Source: AC-32 sp963821495 (GTDB lineage Bacteria; Actinomycetota; Thermoleophilia; Gaiellales; Gaiellaceae). From it: DNA of 64,000 bases. A program made the translations under genes and the position numbers. This document shows, piece by piece, positions 42,029 through 50,592 of the stretch. The DNA lies in contig CAWGEA010000003.1 of assembly GCA_963821495.1 (NCBI GenBank), positions 2,401,588 to 2,465,587 on the forward strand, written 5' to 3'. How positions within the stretch are numbered: position 1 is the first letter of the stretch; each line of letters starts with the position of its first letter. The notes below the pieces were generated by a model. That model was not told where the DNA came from. It ran no database searches and worked only from the letters and a program-made list of their open reading frames with translations.

Positions 42029-43291
42029 ATGAGCGCTGAACGGCGGGTTGTGGTGACCGGCTTAGGCGCTGTTACACCGCTCGGCCCGGACATCGACACG
42101 ACCTGGCATCGGCTCTTGGCTGGAGAAGGTGGGGCCGGCCCGATCACCGCCTTCGCCGCTTCGGATCATTCTGTGCGGATCGCTTGTGAGGCGAGCGACT
42201 TCGAGCCGGAGCAGTGGCTCGATCGGAAGACAATCCGCAAGATCGACCGCTTCGCGCAGTTTGCGGTGGCCGCGGCGCGGATGGCGGAAAGCGACGCCGG
42301 GCTAGAGATCGGGTCTGAGCCCGATCGGGTCGGTGCCTCGATCGCGACCGCGCAAGGGGGTGTCGCGAGCCTCGCGGCGTGTCTGCACGAACTCGATGAG
42401 TCTCAACGGATCCATCCCAGTTTGGTGACGGCGTTCATGCCGAACATGGCGGCCGGGTGGGTGTCGATGGAGCTGGGGACGCGCGGCCCGCTCGGCGCCC
42501 CGTGCACGGCGTGCGCTGCGTCAGCGATGGCGGTCGGCGAGGGGTACGACGCGATCCGGTTGGGGCGGGCCGAAGTGATGCTCTGCGGGGGAAGCGAGGC
42601 GGGGATCACCGAGCTGGCGGTTGCGGGCTTCGCAGCCATGCGAGCACTCTCATCCCGAAACGGCGATCCCGCAGGTGCCAGTCGGCCCTTTGATGCCGAC
42701 CGGGACGGCTTCGTGATGGGCGAGGGGGCAGCCGTCCTTGTGCTGGAGGAGATGGAACACGCTCGTGCCCGTGGCGCCAAGGTCTACGCGGAGCTCGCCG
42801 GCTACGGCCTCAGCTCAGACTCCTTCCACATGACTGAGCCCGATCCGCTCGGCGCCGGACAAGCCCGTGCGGTGCAGGCTGCGCTGGCTGACGCGGCGCT
42901 CGCTCCGACAGACGTCGACTACGTCAACGCCCACGCAAGCTCAACGGGGCTCGGCGACGCGATCGAGACGCGCGCACTCAAGCTGGCATTCGGCGAGGAC
43001 AAGGTCTCGACGCTCGCAGTCTCCGGAACGAAAGGCGCGACCGGCCACTGCCTTGGAGCGGCGGGTGCGGTTGAAGCCGCATTCACTGTCCTCGCGGTCG
43101 ACCGCGACATCGTGCCGCCAACGATCAACTACCAGACGCCTGATCCCGCCTGTGACATCGACTGCGTTCCTAACAAAGCGCGGGAGCTACCCGTCCGCGT
43201 CGCGCTCAGCAACAGCTTCGGCTTCGGCGGTCACAACGCTGCCCTCATCATGCGCAAGTTTGTCGACGGGCCGGAACCGCAGAGCGCATGA
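42029..43291 (+). CDS. Beta-ketoacyl-ACP synthase II-like
   Basis: The 420-residue thiolase-fold enzyme has the KAS start RRVVVTGLGAVTPLGPDIDT. The active site is C162 (PCTACAASAMAVGEGYDAIR), H302 (YVNAHASSTGLGDAIET), K335 and H340 (SGTKGATGHCLGAAGAVEAA). NAHASST differs from the usual NAHGTST and the CTACAAS Cys region is slightly altered. This suggests a specialised condensing enzyme rather than the housekeeping FabF. No acyl carrier protein gene is adjacent. Confidence 0.88.
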   Translation: MSAERRVVVTGLGAVTPLGPDIDTTWHRLLAGEGGAGPITAFAASDHSVRIACEASDFEPEQWLDRKTIRKIDRFAQFAVAAARMAESDAGLEIGSEPDRVGASIATAQGGVASLAACLHELDESQRIHPSLVTAFMPNMAAGWVSMELGTRGPLGAPCTACAASAMAVGEGYDAIRLGRAEVMLCGGSEAGITELAVAGFAAMRALSSRNGDPAGASRPFDADRDGFVMGEGAAVLVLEEMEHARARGAKVYAELAGYGLSSDSFHMTEPDPLGAGQARAVQAALADAALAPTDVDYVNAHASSTGLGDAIETRALKLAFGEDKVSTLAVSGTKGATGHCLGAAGAVEAAFTVLAVDRDIVPPTINYQTPDPACDIDCVPNKARELPVRVALSNSFGFGGHNAALIMRKFVDGPEPQSA

Positions 43292-43398
43292 CCGGGAGTC
43301 GCAGTTTGAAATCCTGCCCCCCGATACTGCCTGTTGATCGGCTCTGTTTGTCGCACAGAGAGCGCCCCATGCCCCCGACTCGGCCGGCCGCCCCCCTG

Positions 43399-43425
43399 GC
43401 CCCGAGGGAAGAGAGCGTCGACCTC
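43399..43425 (+). repeat. Direct repeat, copy 1 (about 27 bp)
   Basis: GGCCCCGAGGGA followed by AGAG and AGCGTCGACCTC. Copy 2 at 43861-43889 has the same 12-bp start and end with a 2-bp longer middle. The two flank the gene at 43425-43739. Confidence 0.5.
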
Positions 43426-43739
43426 TAGTAGATCGTCGGCAGTTCGTTGACCTTCGTGAGAGCCTCCTCCAAGGTCGACGTCTGGTAGATCTCCACCGTG
43501 TTCCACTGGCCCAGCCTTGATTGGAAGGCAAACTCGCGCACCGTGTCCATGTCGTCAGCCTCGACGGCCGCAAAGACCATGTGGTTGTTCATGGGGACGT
43601 AGGTCGCCAGGAGCTTGACGCCTAGCTTCTCGGCAAGTTCGGGTATCTGAGCGGCACCCTCCTGCGAGAGGTTCCTAACGGTTTCGTTAGCCGAGGGACA
43701 TAGATCAGGTGGGTGCTGACCGGCGATGAGGTACTGCAC
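43425..43739 (-). CDS. Conserved-looking small protein, ferredoxin-like fold suspected
   Basis: The 104-residue protein starts at GTG 43739, with AGGAGG about 10 nt upstream. Sequence: QYLIAGQHPPDLCPSANETV, LGVKLLATYVPMNNHMVFAA, VEADDMDTVREFAFQSRLGQ and VEIYQTSTLEEALTKVNEL. The strand-helix-strand order looks like a small alpha/beta dimer (as in DUF3303-type proteins), but I cannot name it. It lies between two 27-29 bp direct repeats. Confidence 0.6.
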   Translation of the reverse strand: MQYLIAGQHPPDLCPSANETVRNLSQEGAAQIPELAEKLGVKLLATYVPMNNHMVFAAVEADDMDTVREFAFQSRLGQWNTVEIYQTSTLEEALTKVNELPTIY

Positions 43740-43841
43740 TGGGGTGATCCTCCTCCTGTCGAAGACGCTCGACCCTACCACCCCCGAGTTTCACATCCGC
43801 CCTCTTCACATCAGCCCTCGTCCCGACCGCGCTCCGCTCGT

Positions 43842-44144
43842 TTGACTGAGGCCGGCGTCCGGCCCCGAGGGAGGAGGAGCGTCGACCTCGCAGGGCCATC
43901 TAGCGATCTTTCGGCGAGTCTCGAGCGCGGGAACCTCAACGTCGCAGAGGCGGTAGCGAAGGGACTTCCTCGGCTCGACCTAGCGGACGCGCTTGAGCTG
44001 ACGATCCTGATCGCTCAGAAGGAGCCCCCGCCAGCATCAGAGGTGGCCGTGCGGTGGCATGAGCGCGACCTGGGCGTTTGCGCTCGCCTGCACACACCCT
44101 TCCTAACCTCCTCGCGAAGAGTGGCGAGACGCTGGGGCGGCTGA
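43842..44144 (+). CDS. Hypothetical protein fragment
   Basis: A frame of about 100 codons from TTG 43842. The core NVAEAVAKGLPRLDLADALE with LTILIAQKEPPPASEVAVRW has natural-looking coding character (a short helical protein). The ends look degraded. There is no credible ribosome-binding site, and the 29-bp repeat overlaps its first codons. Likely a remnant. Confidence 0.3.
   Translation: MTEAGVRPRGRRSVDLAGPSSDLSASLERGNLNVAEAVAKGLPRLDLADALELTILIAQKEPPPASEVAVRWHERDLGVCARLHTPFLTSSRRVARRWGG
43861..43889 (+). repeat. Direct repeat, copy 2 (about 29 bp)
   Basis: Second copy of the repeat at 43399-43425, differing only in a 2-bp middle insertion and one base. It lies inside the hypothetical fragment. 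Confidence 0.5.
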
Positions 44145-44227
44145 ATCACCGCCCCAGCGTCAGCAGGTGATCTAGAGGATCGTCTGTTCCAGTACGACCA
44201 GGCGTACGTCGGTCGGGGGCACGGCGC

Positions 44228-45316
44228 TCACGACCCGTGTCGGGCCGCGTCGGCGGCCTTTGCCAGCTGTGTGAGGACGGCGAAGAACTCTCGTGATTGT
44301 CCGATGAAGAGGCCGTCGTTGGTGAAGGCCCTGACTGTGCCCATGGCGGCACCGTCGGTCTCGGTCGGGCGGATGATCGAGACGATCGGGAACTTGCGAT
44401 CGAGGAAGATCGTCGGCTCCGGCATGATCAGGTTGGTCTGGGTCAGCTCGCCGTCGGCGTTGAGGTCGGGGAACGTGAGCCCAGTGATGGGATCGGTCAA
44501 GGGAAGCGCGTTGCCGGCTTTGTCCTGCCAGGTCTGGAAGTGCATGATCTCGGAGCCGCCGATGCTGAGCAGGATCCGCAGCACCTCGGAATGGGTGACC
44601 CGCTGGGCGAGGGCGGCGTAGAGGGTGGTACCGCCCTGCTCGATCCAGGCGAAGTGGAAGCCGGCCGTGTTGGCGATCGCCTGCAGGTGATCGTGCGGAG
44701 CGAGGTCGGCGTCGCTGCGCGGGATCGCCGGGTGCTGACCGGTGGCGAGGTCGGGGACGGCGTTCGGGAGGACGTCGCCGAAGTCGGGGTTCTGGGAGTC
44801 GCTGCGGTAGCGCGTCCAGAAGCTGGTGTTGATCGTCAGCTGCATCAGGTTGGTCAGCCGTCCGATCTGCTGGGCTCCCGTTGCCTTGCTGCTCGGCAGG
44901 GTTCGGAACTTGTCCAGGTTGACCGTCTCTTTGCCGTGCGCCTCTAAGTACGCGTTGATGAAGGCGCCGTGTGAGATCTCGTCGTCGGTGTTGTCGTGGA
45001 TGTATTGACTCATGTCCTCGTCCAGCATCGCGACTGCCTCGGTGTAGTCGGGATTGCCGCTCCCGCCGGGGACCTCGTCGTCCTGAATCCCGGCGAGCTC
45101 GTTGTACTGCTGCCAGACATCGGTCTCGATGATCTCGGCCGCAGCCAGGAAGCGCAGAATCGCCGCATCTCCCTTGGTGAGCCCACCGCTCGCGAAGGCC
45201 GGTGAGGCATCGGTCAGCAGCCGCCCTGCGCCGAGGGTTCCTGCTCCGAGCGCGGCCCCCTTGACCAAGAAGGAACGCCGGCTGGTGAGATGCTCCGACT
45301 GTTCGGTCGTCTCCAT
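44228..45316 (-). CDS. Tat-exported ferritin-like domain protein
   Basis: The 362 residues start at ATG 45316, with AAGGAGAG upstream. The twin-arginine signal TSRRSFLVKGAALGAGTL is at residues 11-28. The mature part has the ferritin-like helical bundle: AAILRFLAAAEIIETDVWQQ, SQYIHDNTDDEISHGAFINA and AALAQRVTHSEVLRILLSIG with EIMHFQTW. The repeated E...EIxH pattern gives candidate carboxylate/His metal ligands (PF13668-type). It is the second gene of a two-gene operon with a secreted protein. It may bind iron outside the membrane. Confidence 0.8.
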   Translation of the reverse strand: METTEQSEHLTSRRSFLVKGAALGAGTLGAGRLLTDASPAFASGGLTKGDAAILRFLAAAEIIETDVWQQYNELAGIQDDEVPGGSGNPDYTEAVAMLDEDMSQYIHDNTDDEISHGAFINAYLEAHGKETVNLDKFRTLPSSKATGAQQIGRLTNLMQLTINTSFWTRYRSDSQNPDFGDVLPNAVPDLATGQHPAIPRSDADLAPHDHLQAIANTAGFHFAWIEQGGTTLYAALAQRVTHSEVLRILLSIGGSEIMHFQTWQDKAGNALPLTDPITGLTFPDLNADGELTQTNLIMPEPTIFLDRKFPIVSIIRPTETDGAAMGTVRAFTNDGLFIGQSREFFAVLTQLAKAADAARHGS

Positions 45317-45338
45317 GTTCTCTCCTTTCGGGTCGGCT

Positions 45339-45863
45339 TCAGGAACTGAAGTTCGCGATCGCCGAGGCGCAGCCGACGCCTTGGATCCAAACGTTCTGGA
45401 TCCCGAGAATGTCGGGCGCAATGTCGTCGGCGGAGACGATCATCTGCGCGGTGAAGGACTCGTCGTTCCCGTCACCGGCACGGTAGAAGTCCGCGTCAAG
45501 CCCGACCGTGTTCTGATCGGTGATTGCGGTCTTCAGGGACTCCGCCGCCGCCCCGGTGCACTTGAAGGTCGTGCTCCTCCGGAGATTGACCGTATCCCAG
45601 CGAACGCCTTCGCCGGCGAGGCAGCCGGTCAGCGGGCCCTGGCCGACATCGCTCGTGCAGCGAAAGCCGCCAGCGGAGTGGACGAAGCCGCTCACGGGGT
45701 TGTAGGCGCCGCCGCCCGTAAGCGTGGCCGAACCGGTCGGAAAGCCGCTGATGTCCCTCGCGTTGAAGCCGAAGCCGACGTTGCCGGGCGCCGCCGAGGC
45801 GGTCGCCGAGACAAGCAGAACGGCCGCTACCAGCGCCGCCGGCACGAGTGCAATGATCTTCAT
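45339..45863 (-). CDS. Secreted protein of unknown function
   Basis: The 174-residue protein starts at ATG 45863, with AAGGAGG about 8 nt upstream, and a Sec signal peptide (KIIALVPAALVAAVLLVSAT, cleavage near ASAAPG). Mature part: FNARDISGFPTGSATLTGGG, SAGGFRCTSDVGQGPLTGC and a C-terminal GNDESFTAQMIVSADD. Four Cys may form disulfides. An alternative in-frame GTG at 45908 also has an AAGGAGG, so two start sites are possible. It lies 22 bp upstream of the Tat ferritin-like gene, probably cotranscribed. Confidence 0.65.
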   Translation of the reverse strand: MKIIALVPAALVAAVLLVSATASAAPGNVGFGFNARDISGFPTGSATLTGGGAYNPVSGFVHSAGGFRCTSDVGQGPLTGCLAGEGVRWDTVNLRRSTTFKCTGAAAESLKTAITDQNTVGLDADFYRAGDGNDESFTAQMIVSADDIAPDILGIQNVWIQGVGCASAIANFSS

Positions 45864-45986
45864 CTTCCAAGCCTCCTTGCCAATCATGGATTCGAATGCG
45901 GTTAGCACTTGCTCCTCCTTGATCGCGATGCCTGATTGGCTTGTCTTGGCGATGGTGGAGGCGGCGGACCCGCGTTCGCACCGTGA

Positions 45987-46027
45987 CGACCCCCCTGTCT
46001 TTGCCTGGCGACCCCCCTGTCTTTGCC
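45987..46027 (+). repeat. Two tandem 19-bp copies
   Basis: CGACCCCCCTGTCTTTGCC occurs at 45987-46005 and 46009-46027, 22 bp apart, in the gap between the secreted-protein gene and the LuxR regulator. The rest of this gap holds no gene. Confidence 0.6.
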
Positions 46028-46110
46028 GGACGTCGCGTCAGGGGACGGGCAACACCAGTCAGCGTCGCCAAATGTGCGGCTGGGCGTCGGGCACTGACCC
46101 GTCGGAGCGT

Positions 46111-46320
46111 TTACCCATCCGCGTTGCTGGCGTGCGCCGCATTCGAGCGCTTCGTCAGCTCCGAGACGACAGCTCGCAGTTCGCCGATGATCCTCGCGTC
46201 GTCGACCTCGCCCGCCGCATTGCGGTCGCCGCGTGCGACCGGCATGGAGTAGCGAGCAACCTCGGCGGCGTGCGTCTTGCGCTCGTCCGCCGCGGCGCAA
46301 GCGGCCTGTGGCGCGCGCAC
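46111..46320 (-). CDS. Possible short gene or remnant downstream of the LuxR regulator
   Basis: A 69-codon frame from GTG 46320 ending at 46111. The last part, DDARIIGELRAVVSELTKRS, looks like real helical coding sequence, and the whole is on the same strand as the regulator 35 bp upstream. No ribosome-binding site or relative was recognised. It could be the C-terminal remnant of a lost gene. Confidence 0.25.
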   Translation of the reverse strand: MRAPQAACAAADERKTHAAEVARYSMPVARGDRNAAGEVDDARIIGELRAVVSELTKRSNAAHASNADG

Positions 46321-46354
46321 GACAGTGATGCTCGACCTCGGGTCAGTCAGGACG

Positions 46355-49201
46355 CTAGGCCGGGACTGGAGCGCCGCCGGCCAGTGCGGCGGGAAGCGCA
46401 TCTCGTGACTCAAGCCGCAGCTTGCGGAAGACACTCGTGAGGTGACCCTCGACCGTGCGGGCGGTGATGAACAGCGCCTGTGCGATCTCGCGGTTGGTGA
46501 GGCCCTCGCCGGCAAGCTCGGCGATCCGTCGCTCGCTGGCTGTCAGCGAGTCGAGCCCCGTGAGGACGACCCGACGCGGGCGCGCGCCGGTGGCGCGGAG
46601 CTCGGTCTCGGCGTATTCGGCGAGGGGTCTGGCGCCCAAGCGGTGGGCGGCGTCGAGTGCCTCGCGAAGGAGCTCTCGCGCCTCGGTTCGCAGATTGTGG
46701 CGGCGCAGCAGGGCACCGAGATCGGCGAGGGCACGGGCTCTCTCCAGGCGCGCATCGCCACGCTCGAATACCTCGATCGCCTCACGGAGAAGAAGCGCTC
46801 CACGGTCACCGCCGGCCACGACGCCGGCTGCACGCTTCGCGACGCCGAGCGCACGCGGGGCGGCGAATGCCCGCGCGAGCTCGAGCTCCTCCTCTGCGAG
46901 GCGCCCCGCCGATTCGCGCTCGCCGAGCGCGAGCTGGGCGAGCGCCGCCTCCGAGCGCCAGGGGAGGTAACTCGGGCATGTGACGATCGCTCGCGTCAGA
47001 TCTACGCCAAGGCCCAAGAAGTCCTCCAGCCCTTCGGCGACTCGTCCTTGCGCGACCCGCAGACGTCCGTGGGCGAAGCGAAGACCCCAGGCCGAGGCGA
47101 ATCCGCTCCCTGCTTCGGGATCGAGCGGCGCGAGTGCCTGCTCTGCGGCGTCAAGCTTGCCCTGATCGACGAGCACCTTGATGAGCAGACTGCCGTTCAT
47201 GACGCGGTACATGGGTGGTGCGGGGAGCGCGGTCGCGGCAAGCGCCGTTCGGGCATCTCCTTCGGCGGCGCTCAGATCGCCGCGTCGGAGCGCAAGCCAG
47301 CCTCGATCACGCAGGCCAACGGCGAGCCGGCCGCCGTCTCCCGTCACCCGCGCCTGCGCGATCGAGGCGTCGAGCAGTGGCCGCAATTGCGCATACCGTT
47401 CGGCCAAAAGAAGCGAGAACGTGATATGCGAAAACCACGCCGCGAACGAGAACCATGGCCCGCTGTCCGAGTCTGGTCGTGCGCTGCCTTCGGCCAAGAG
47501 CGCTCGGGTCGCGAGGTCGGCGCCGGTCTCGGCGGGCTCGTTCGTAAGGATGGAGACGAACGCGGCCGCAGCCAGTACCTCGGGTGGCGCCGCGGGATCG
47601 CCGGCGGCACGCTCGCGCAACGTCTCGCGGCGGAGGGCCACTGAGGGTGCGGTCACGGGGTCGTTCAGCGCGGGTAGGACGGCCGCAGCCTCGAGCTGGA
47701 GCGCGAGCTCGACGTGACGGGAATCGAGCGCCGATGATGTGCGATCGAGAACTTCGATCGCCTCCGTGTAGCGGTGGGCGCGGCTGAGCGCGTGCGCCAG
47801 CACCATCGCTGCTTCGGCGGCTGCTGCGGCGTTCGGCGCAGCGTCCACGGCCTGCTGCAAGTGCTCGGGCCAGCCGGGGAGCCCGGCGCTCGCCTCGGCC
47901 ATCCCGAGGTCGAGCAGCAATGCCGACCGGTCGCCCGGCGGCGGCGGTTCAGCGAGCGCTCGGCGCAGGAAGACGGCCTCCGACTCGTGAGCGCCCTGCT
48001 TCCCGGCCGCGCCGGCGGCCTCGACCAGCCGCTCGACGACCCAGTCATCGGCGGCAGGGTCGCTGACCAGCAAATGCTTCGCGACGTGCTCATGCGCGCC
48101 CGGTTGCTCGGCGAGCAGTTGAGCGGCACGGTGGTGGCCTTGCGCGCGCTCGACGCTGGAGAGCTCGAAATAGATCCCGTTGCGGACGAGCGGATGCACG
48201 AACATGAGCGGCCGGCCCGACTCGAGGATCCCTGCGGTCGCCAGCAGGTCGGCCGCACCGGCTGCCTCGAGCTCTTCGAGGCCTGCGAGCCGCGCAGCTT
48301 GCAGCAGATCGCTCTGCTCGAGGACCGCCAGCGCTCGCGCGAGCCGCCTCGCAGGCTCGGGCAGCCGAAGGAGGCGGAGGCGAACCGAGCGACCGACCGT
48401 TTCTACACTGCTTCCCATGCCTCCCTCGCTCAGTGCCGTCACGAGCTCGCGCACCAGGAACGGCGTCCCGCGCGTTACGCGCAGGCACGTATCGACGACG
48501 CCCGGATCCGGAGCCTCACCGAGCCGCGCCTCCAGGAGCTCGGCAACGGCACCTCTCGTCAGAGGAGAGAGTGGGATCACATCAGCGGAGGAATCGGTCG
48601 TCAGCGTCGTAAGCACGTCGGCATCTACGCCGGCTTCGGGAGGGCGGGTCGCGACGACGAGCGCGGCGTCCAGTTCTTCGAGCCGTGTGAGCAGGAAGGC
48701 CAGGTAACGCAGGGATGCGGCGTCTGCCCAGTGCGTGTCGTCGACGACCAGGCAGAGCGGACCGACGGCAGCGAGGTTCGCGCATAGCCAGTAGAGACCG
48801 TGAAGAATCGCGAACGAGGGATCGACGCGGGAAGGCGGGCCTTCGGGAGAGGGTGCGCCCGGAAGCCCAAGCAGGCCGGCCGCAGCGCCGGCAGCGCCTT
48901 GCAGCAGATCGGCACGTTCGAGCTCCGATGCCTCGACCAGCGGCGGCTCGAAAAGCTGACGCACGACTCCGAAGGCGAAGTTGGTCTCCAGCTCCGTCGC
49001 TCGTGACCGGAGCACGCGCATTCCGCTCTCTGCCGCCGCGGTACGCGCCGCCGCGAGCAGCGCCGTCTTGCCGATCCCGGCCGGCCCTTCGACCACCACG
49101 AACCTGCCGCGCCCCGTGCGAGCGTCGGCCAGCGCCGACTCAATGCGGGACAGCTCGTCGTTCCGCTCGAGCAGCGGTTCGGTGGCCGCGGCCACGTTCA
49201 T
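46355..49201 (-). CDS. LuxR-family large ATP-binding (LAL/MalT-like) transcriptional regulator
   Basis: The 948-residue protein starts at ATG 49201. It has an AAA/STAND NTPase domain with Walker A VVEGPAGIGKTALLAAA (about 36-52) and Walker B LCLVVDDTHWADAASLRYLA. A long helical TPR-like region (about 350-860) follows. The C-terminal LuxR helix-turn-helix is LTASERRIAELAGEGLTNRE with ARTVEGHLTSVFRKLRLESR. LAL proteins integrate a signal through the NTPase and activate target promoters. The signal is unknown. The divergent small gene at 49222 shares the 20-bp start region. Confidence 0.92.
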   Translation of the reverse strand: MNVAAATEPLLERNDELSRIESALADARTGRGRFVVVEGPAGIGKTALLAAARTAAAESGMRVLRSRATELETNFAFGVVRQLFEPPLVEASELERADLLQGAAGAAAGLLGLPGAPSPEGPPSRVDPSFAILHGLYWLCANLAAVGPLCLVVDDTHWADAASLRYLAFLLTRLEELDAALVVATRPPEAGVDADVLTTLTTDSSADVIPLSPLTRGAVAELLEARLGEAPDPGVVDTCLRVTRGTPFLVRELVTALSEGGMGSSVETVGRSVRLRLLRLPEPARRLARALAVLEQSDLLQAARLAGLEELEAAGAADLLATAGILESGRPLMFVHPLVRNGIYFELSSVERAQGHHRAAQLLAEQPGAHEHVAKHLLVSDPAADDWVVERLVEAAGAAGKQGAHESEAVFLRRALAEPPPPGDRSALLLDLGMAEASAGLPGWPEHLQQAVDAAPNAAAAAEAAMVLAHALSRAHRYTEAIEVLDRTSSALDSRHVELALQLEAAAVLPALNDPVTAPSVALRRETLRERAAGDPAAPPEVLAAAAFVSILTNEPAETGADLATRALLAEGSARPDSDSGPWFSFAAWFSHITFSLLLAERYAQLRPLLDASIAQARVTGDGGRLAVGLRDRGWLALRRGDLSAAEGDARTALAATALPAPPMYRVMNGSLLIKVLVDQGKLDAAEQALAPLDPEAGSGFASAWGLRFAHGRLRVAQGRVAEGLEDFLGLGVDLTRAIVTCPSYLPWRSEAALAQLALGERESAGRLAEEELELARAFAAPRALGVAKRAAGVVAGGDRGALLLREAIEVFERGDARLERARALADLGALLRRHNLRTEARELLREALDAAHRLGARPLAEYAETELRATGARPRRVVLTGLDSLTASERRIAELAGEGLTNREIAQALFITARTVEGHLTSVFRKLRLESRDALPAALAGGAPVPA

Positions 49202-49221
49202 TTGCCTCAAGCCTACTCCCC

Positions 49222-49530
49222 ATGCGCGAAAGGCACGGCTTCGCCACGGTGGATCGCAGGCGGAACGACAGCGAGTCGACCGCCCGCGTCGCGATCTTCT
49301 CCTCGATGTCGGCGGTGGTCAGTGCCGTCGTCTACCCGGACAGCGACATGGTCTGGGTCTGGTCAGACGACGACGCGGTCGACATGATCGTCGAACGAAG
49401 CAGCGCCGTGGACTACTGGAGAAGGCAAAGCCGGCGCCGAGACGTAAGCGCTCGGCTGGGCCAGCGTGCCGGAATGTCACCCGAGGGGGTCTGCGCGAGG
49501 GGGCTTCGTCACGCCGATGCGCGCCCTTAG
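49222..49530 (+). CDS. Hypothetical protein (102 aa) carrying the GQRAGM motif
   Basis: The frame MRERHGFATVDRRRNDSEST then VAIFSSMSAVVSAVVYPDSD and MVWVWSDDDAVDMIVERS is acidic in the middle. It ends with ARLGQRAGMSPEGVCARGL. It is divergent from the LuxR gene. The motif GQRAGMSPE recurs in the next small gene and, in degenerate form, near 63,860. Not recognised. It may be a decayed gene joined to a repeated element. Confidence 0.35.
   Translation: MRERHGFATVDRRRNDSESTARVAIFSSMSAVVSAVVYPDSDMVWVWSDDDAVDMIVERSSAVDYWRRQSRRRDVSARLGQRAGMSPEGVCARGLRHADARP
49455..49485 (+). repeat. Repeated motif, copy 1 (encodes GQRAGMSPE)
   Basis: GGGCCAGCGTGCCGGAATGT followed by CACCCGAG. Copy 2 is at 49667-49697 and copy 3 (minus strand) at 63849-63876. 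Confidence 0.5.
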
Positions 49531-49627
49531 CGCTCGTCTTCGTGCGGGTGCAGAACGTCGGGCGTGGGCGTCACCAACCCACCGCTACTGGACGGCGATC
49601 CGACGCCTGAGCGAGCGGAGTAGGTGC

Positions 49628-49738
49628 ATGGAAGTGATTCTAGACGCGTTGCGGCGGGGCGTCGCTCGTCTGGGCCAGCGTGCGGGAATGACGCCTGAGA
49701 TGTTCGAAGCAGTCAGGTGGCTGCTCGGCCTTGAGTGA
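49628..49738 (+). CDS. Possible mini-protein (36 aa) with the GQRAGMTPE motif
   Basis: ATG 49628 has GGAGTAGG about 6 nt upstream. The product MEVILDALRRGVARLGQRAG continues as MTPEMFEAVRWLLGLE, two amphipathic helices. A short size, a good ribosome-binding site and a motif shared with two other loci argue for a real small gene or the C-terminal tail of a larger lost one. Confidence 0.4.
   Translation: MEVILDALRRGVARLGQRAGMTPEMFEAVRWLLGLE
49667..49697 (+). repeat. Repeated motif, copy 2 (encodes GQRAGMTPE)
   Basis: CTGGGCCAGCGTGCGGGAAT followed by GACGCCTGA, inside the 36-aa gene. It differs from copy 1 in a few bases. Confidence 0.5.
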
Positions 49739-49756
49739 TCCGTTGAAGTTGGTTAG

Positions 49757-50377
49757 CTAGGGATCCGCGCCGAACAAGAGCAGGCACGGTTCGAGCCCGA
49801 CGATCCCGACCGGAGGATGCTCGACCTGGCCCCACCGCTCGCGGCGAATCAGGAACCGCCGCTCGCGCACGGGCTCGCCGTTTCGTAGGTGCTGTCGCTC
49901 GCCTGCGTAGGTGTATCCCAGTTTCTCGGAGACGCGGGCTGAGGCGACGTTTCCTGCAATCGCTCCCGAGCCGGCGGCGATGGCCCCGAGTCCGGAGAAG
50001 GCGAGTTCGAGAATGGCGGCTCGCATCTCGGTGCCGTAACCGTGGCGCTGGTAGGTCAGGGCGAGCCAGGAAGCGCTAGTCGTGGTGCGCTCGCGCTTGA
50101 AGTTCTTGGCCTCGATCCCCTGGGACCCGATCAGCGATCCGTGCCGCCAGACGGCGAGTTCCAGGCGCCAGTCGTCCGGTGTCCACCCGGACCTGGCTTC
50201 CAGGTGATACCGCACGAAGCCCTCAGCGAACGACGGCGAGTCCAGGTCGTCAGTCCAGGGGATTAGGAACGGCATCTCGTCGCGCGGATGAATCCCTTGC
50301 TGTGCGACACGCGCGAGCTGCGCCAGTTCGTCCTCAGCCGGAAGCCGCAGTTCGAGCCTCGGCGTTTGCAGCCGCAA
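49757..50377 (-). CDS. GNAT-family acetyltransferase, RimJ/RimL type
   Basis: The 206-residue protein starts with LRLQTPRLELRLPAEDELAQ. It has the acetyl-CoA region WLALTYQRHGYGTEMRAAIL (Q/RxxGxG-like) and SARVSEKLGYTYAGERQHLR. It ends in a 25-residue hydrophobic extension after the usual domain end. The N-acetylation substrate (ribosomal protein or small molecule) is unknown. TTG at 50377 is the start. Confidence 0.8.
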   Translation of the reverse strand: MRLQTPRLELRLPAEDELAQLARVAQQGIHPRDEMPFLIPWTDDLDSPSFAEGFVRYHLEARSGWTPDDWRLELAVWRHGSLIGSQGIEAKNFKRERTTTSASWLALTYQRHGYGTEMRAAILELAFSGLGAIAAGSGAIAGNVASARVSEKLGYTYAGERQHLRNGEPVRERRFLIRRERWGQVEHPPVGIVGLEPCLLLFGADP

Positions 50378-50592
50378 CCCGAGAAGAGGCGAGACGTCGT
50401 AGCCGGCAATCGTGAAACGAGACTACTCGGGCCTGGACGAGCGTCCTCTCACCGGAAGGCCGACTCACGCGAGAGTACGAATGAGAGTACGAGCTCGTCT
50501 CCGCGAGGGGCGGCTCGTCGCAGCTAGCTACATCAGCGAATCTTGGCCGTTGCAGCACATTTCCGTTAGCTACGCTACGCCGCCGTCGTTCC
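50378..50592. other. Gap before the tRNA-Lys remnant
   Basis: About 215 bp with no credible gene. It ends at the junction where normal tRNA-Lys sequence begins in the anticodon loop. The 5' part of the tRNA (acceptor, D-arm) is not present here. Confidence 0.5.

Noticed and set aside
43300..43326. T-arm-like GCAGTTTGAAATCCTGC on the plus strand
   Set aside because: The loop and stem deviate from tRNA consensus and no anticodon arm is next to it. It is mentioned only as a weak fourth scar.
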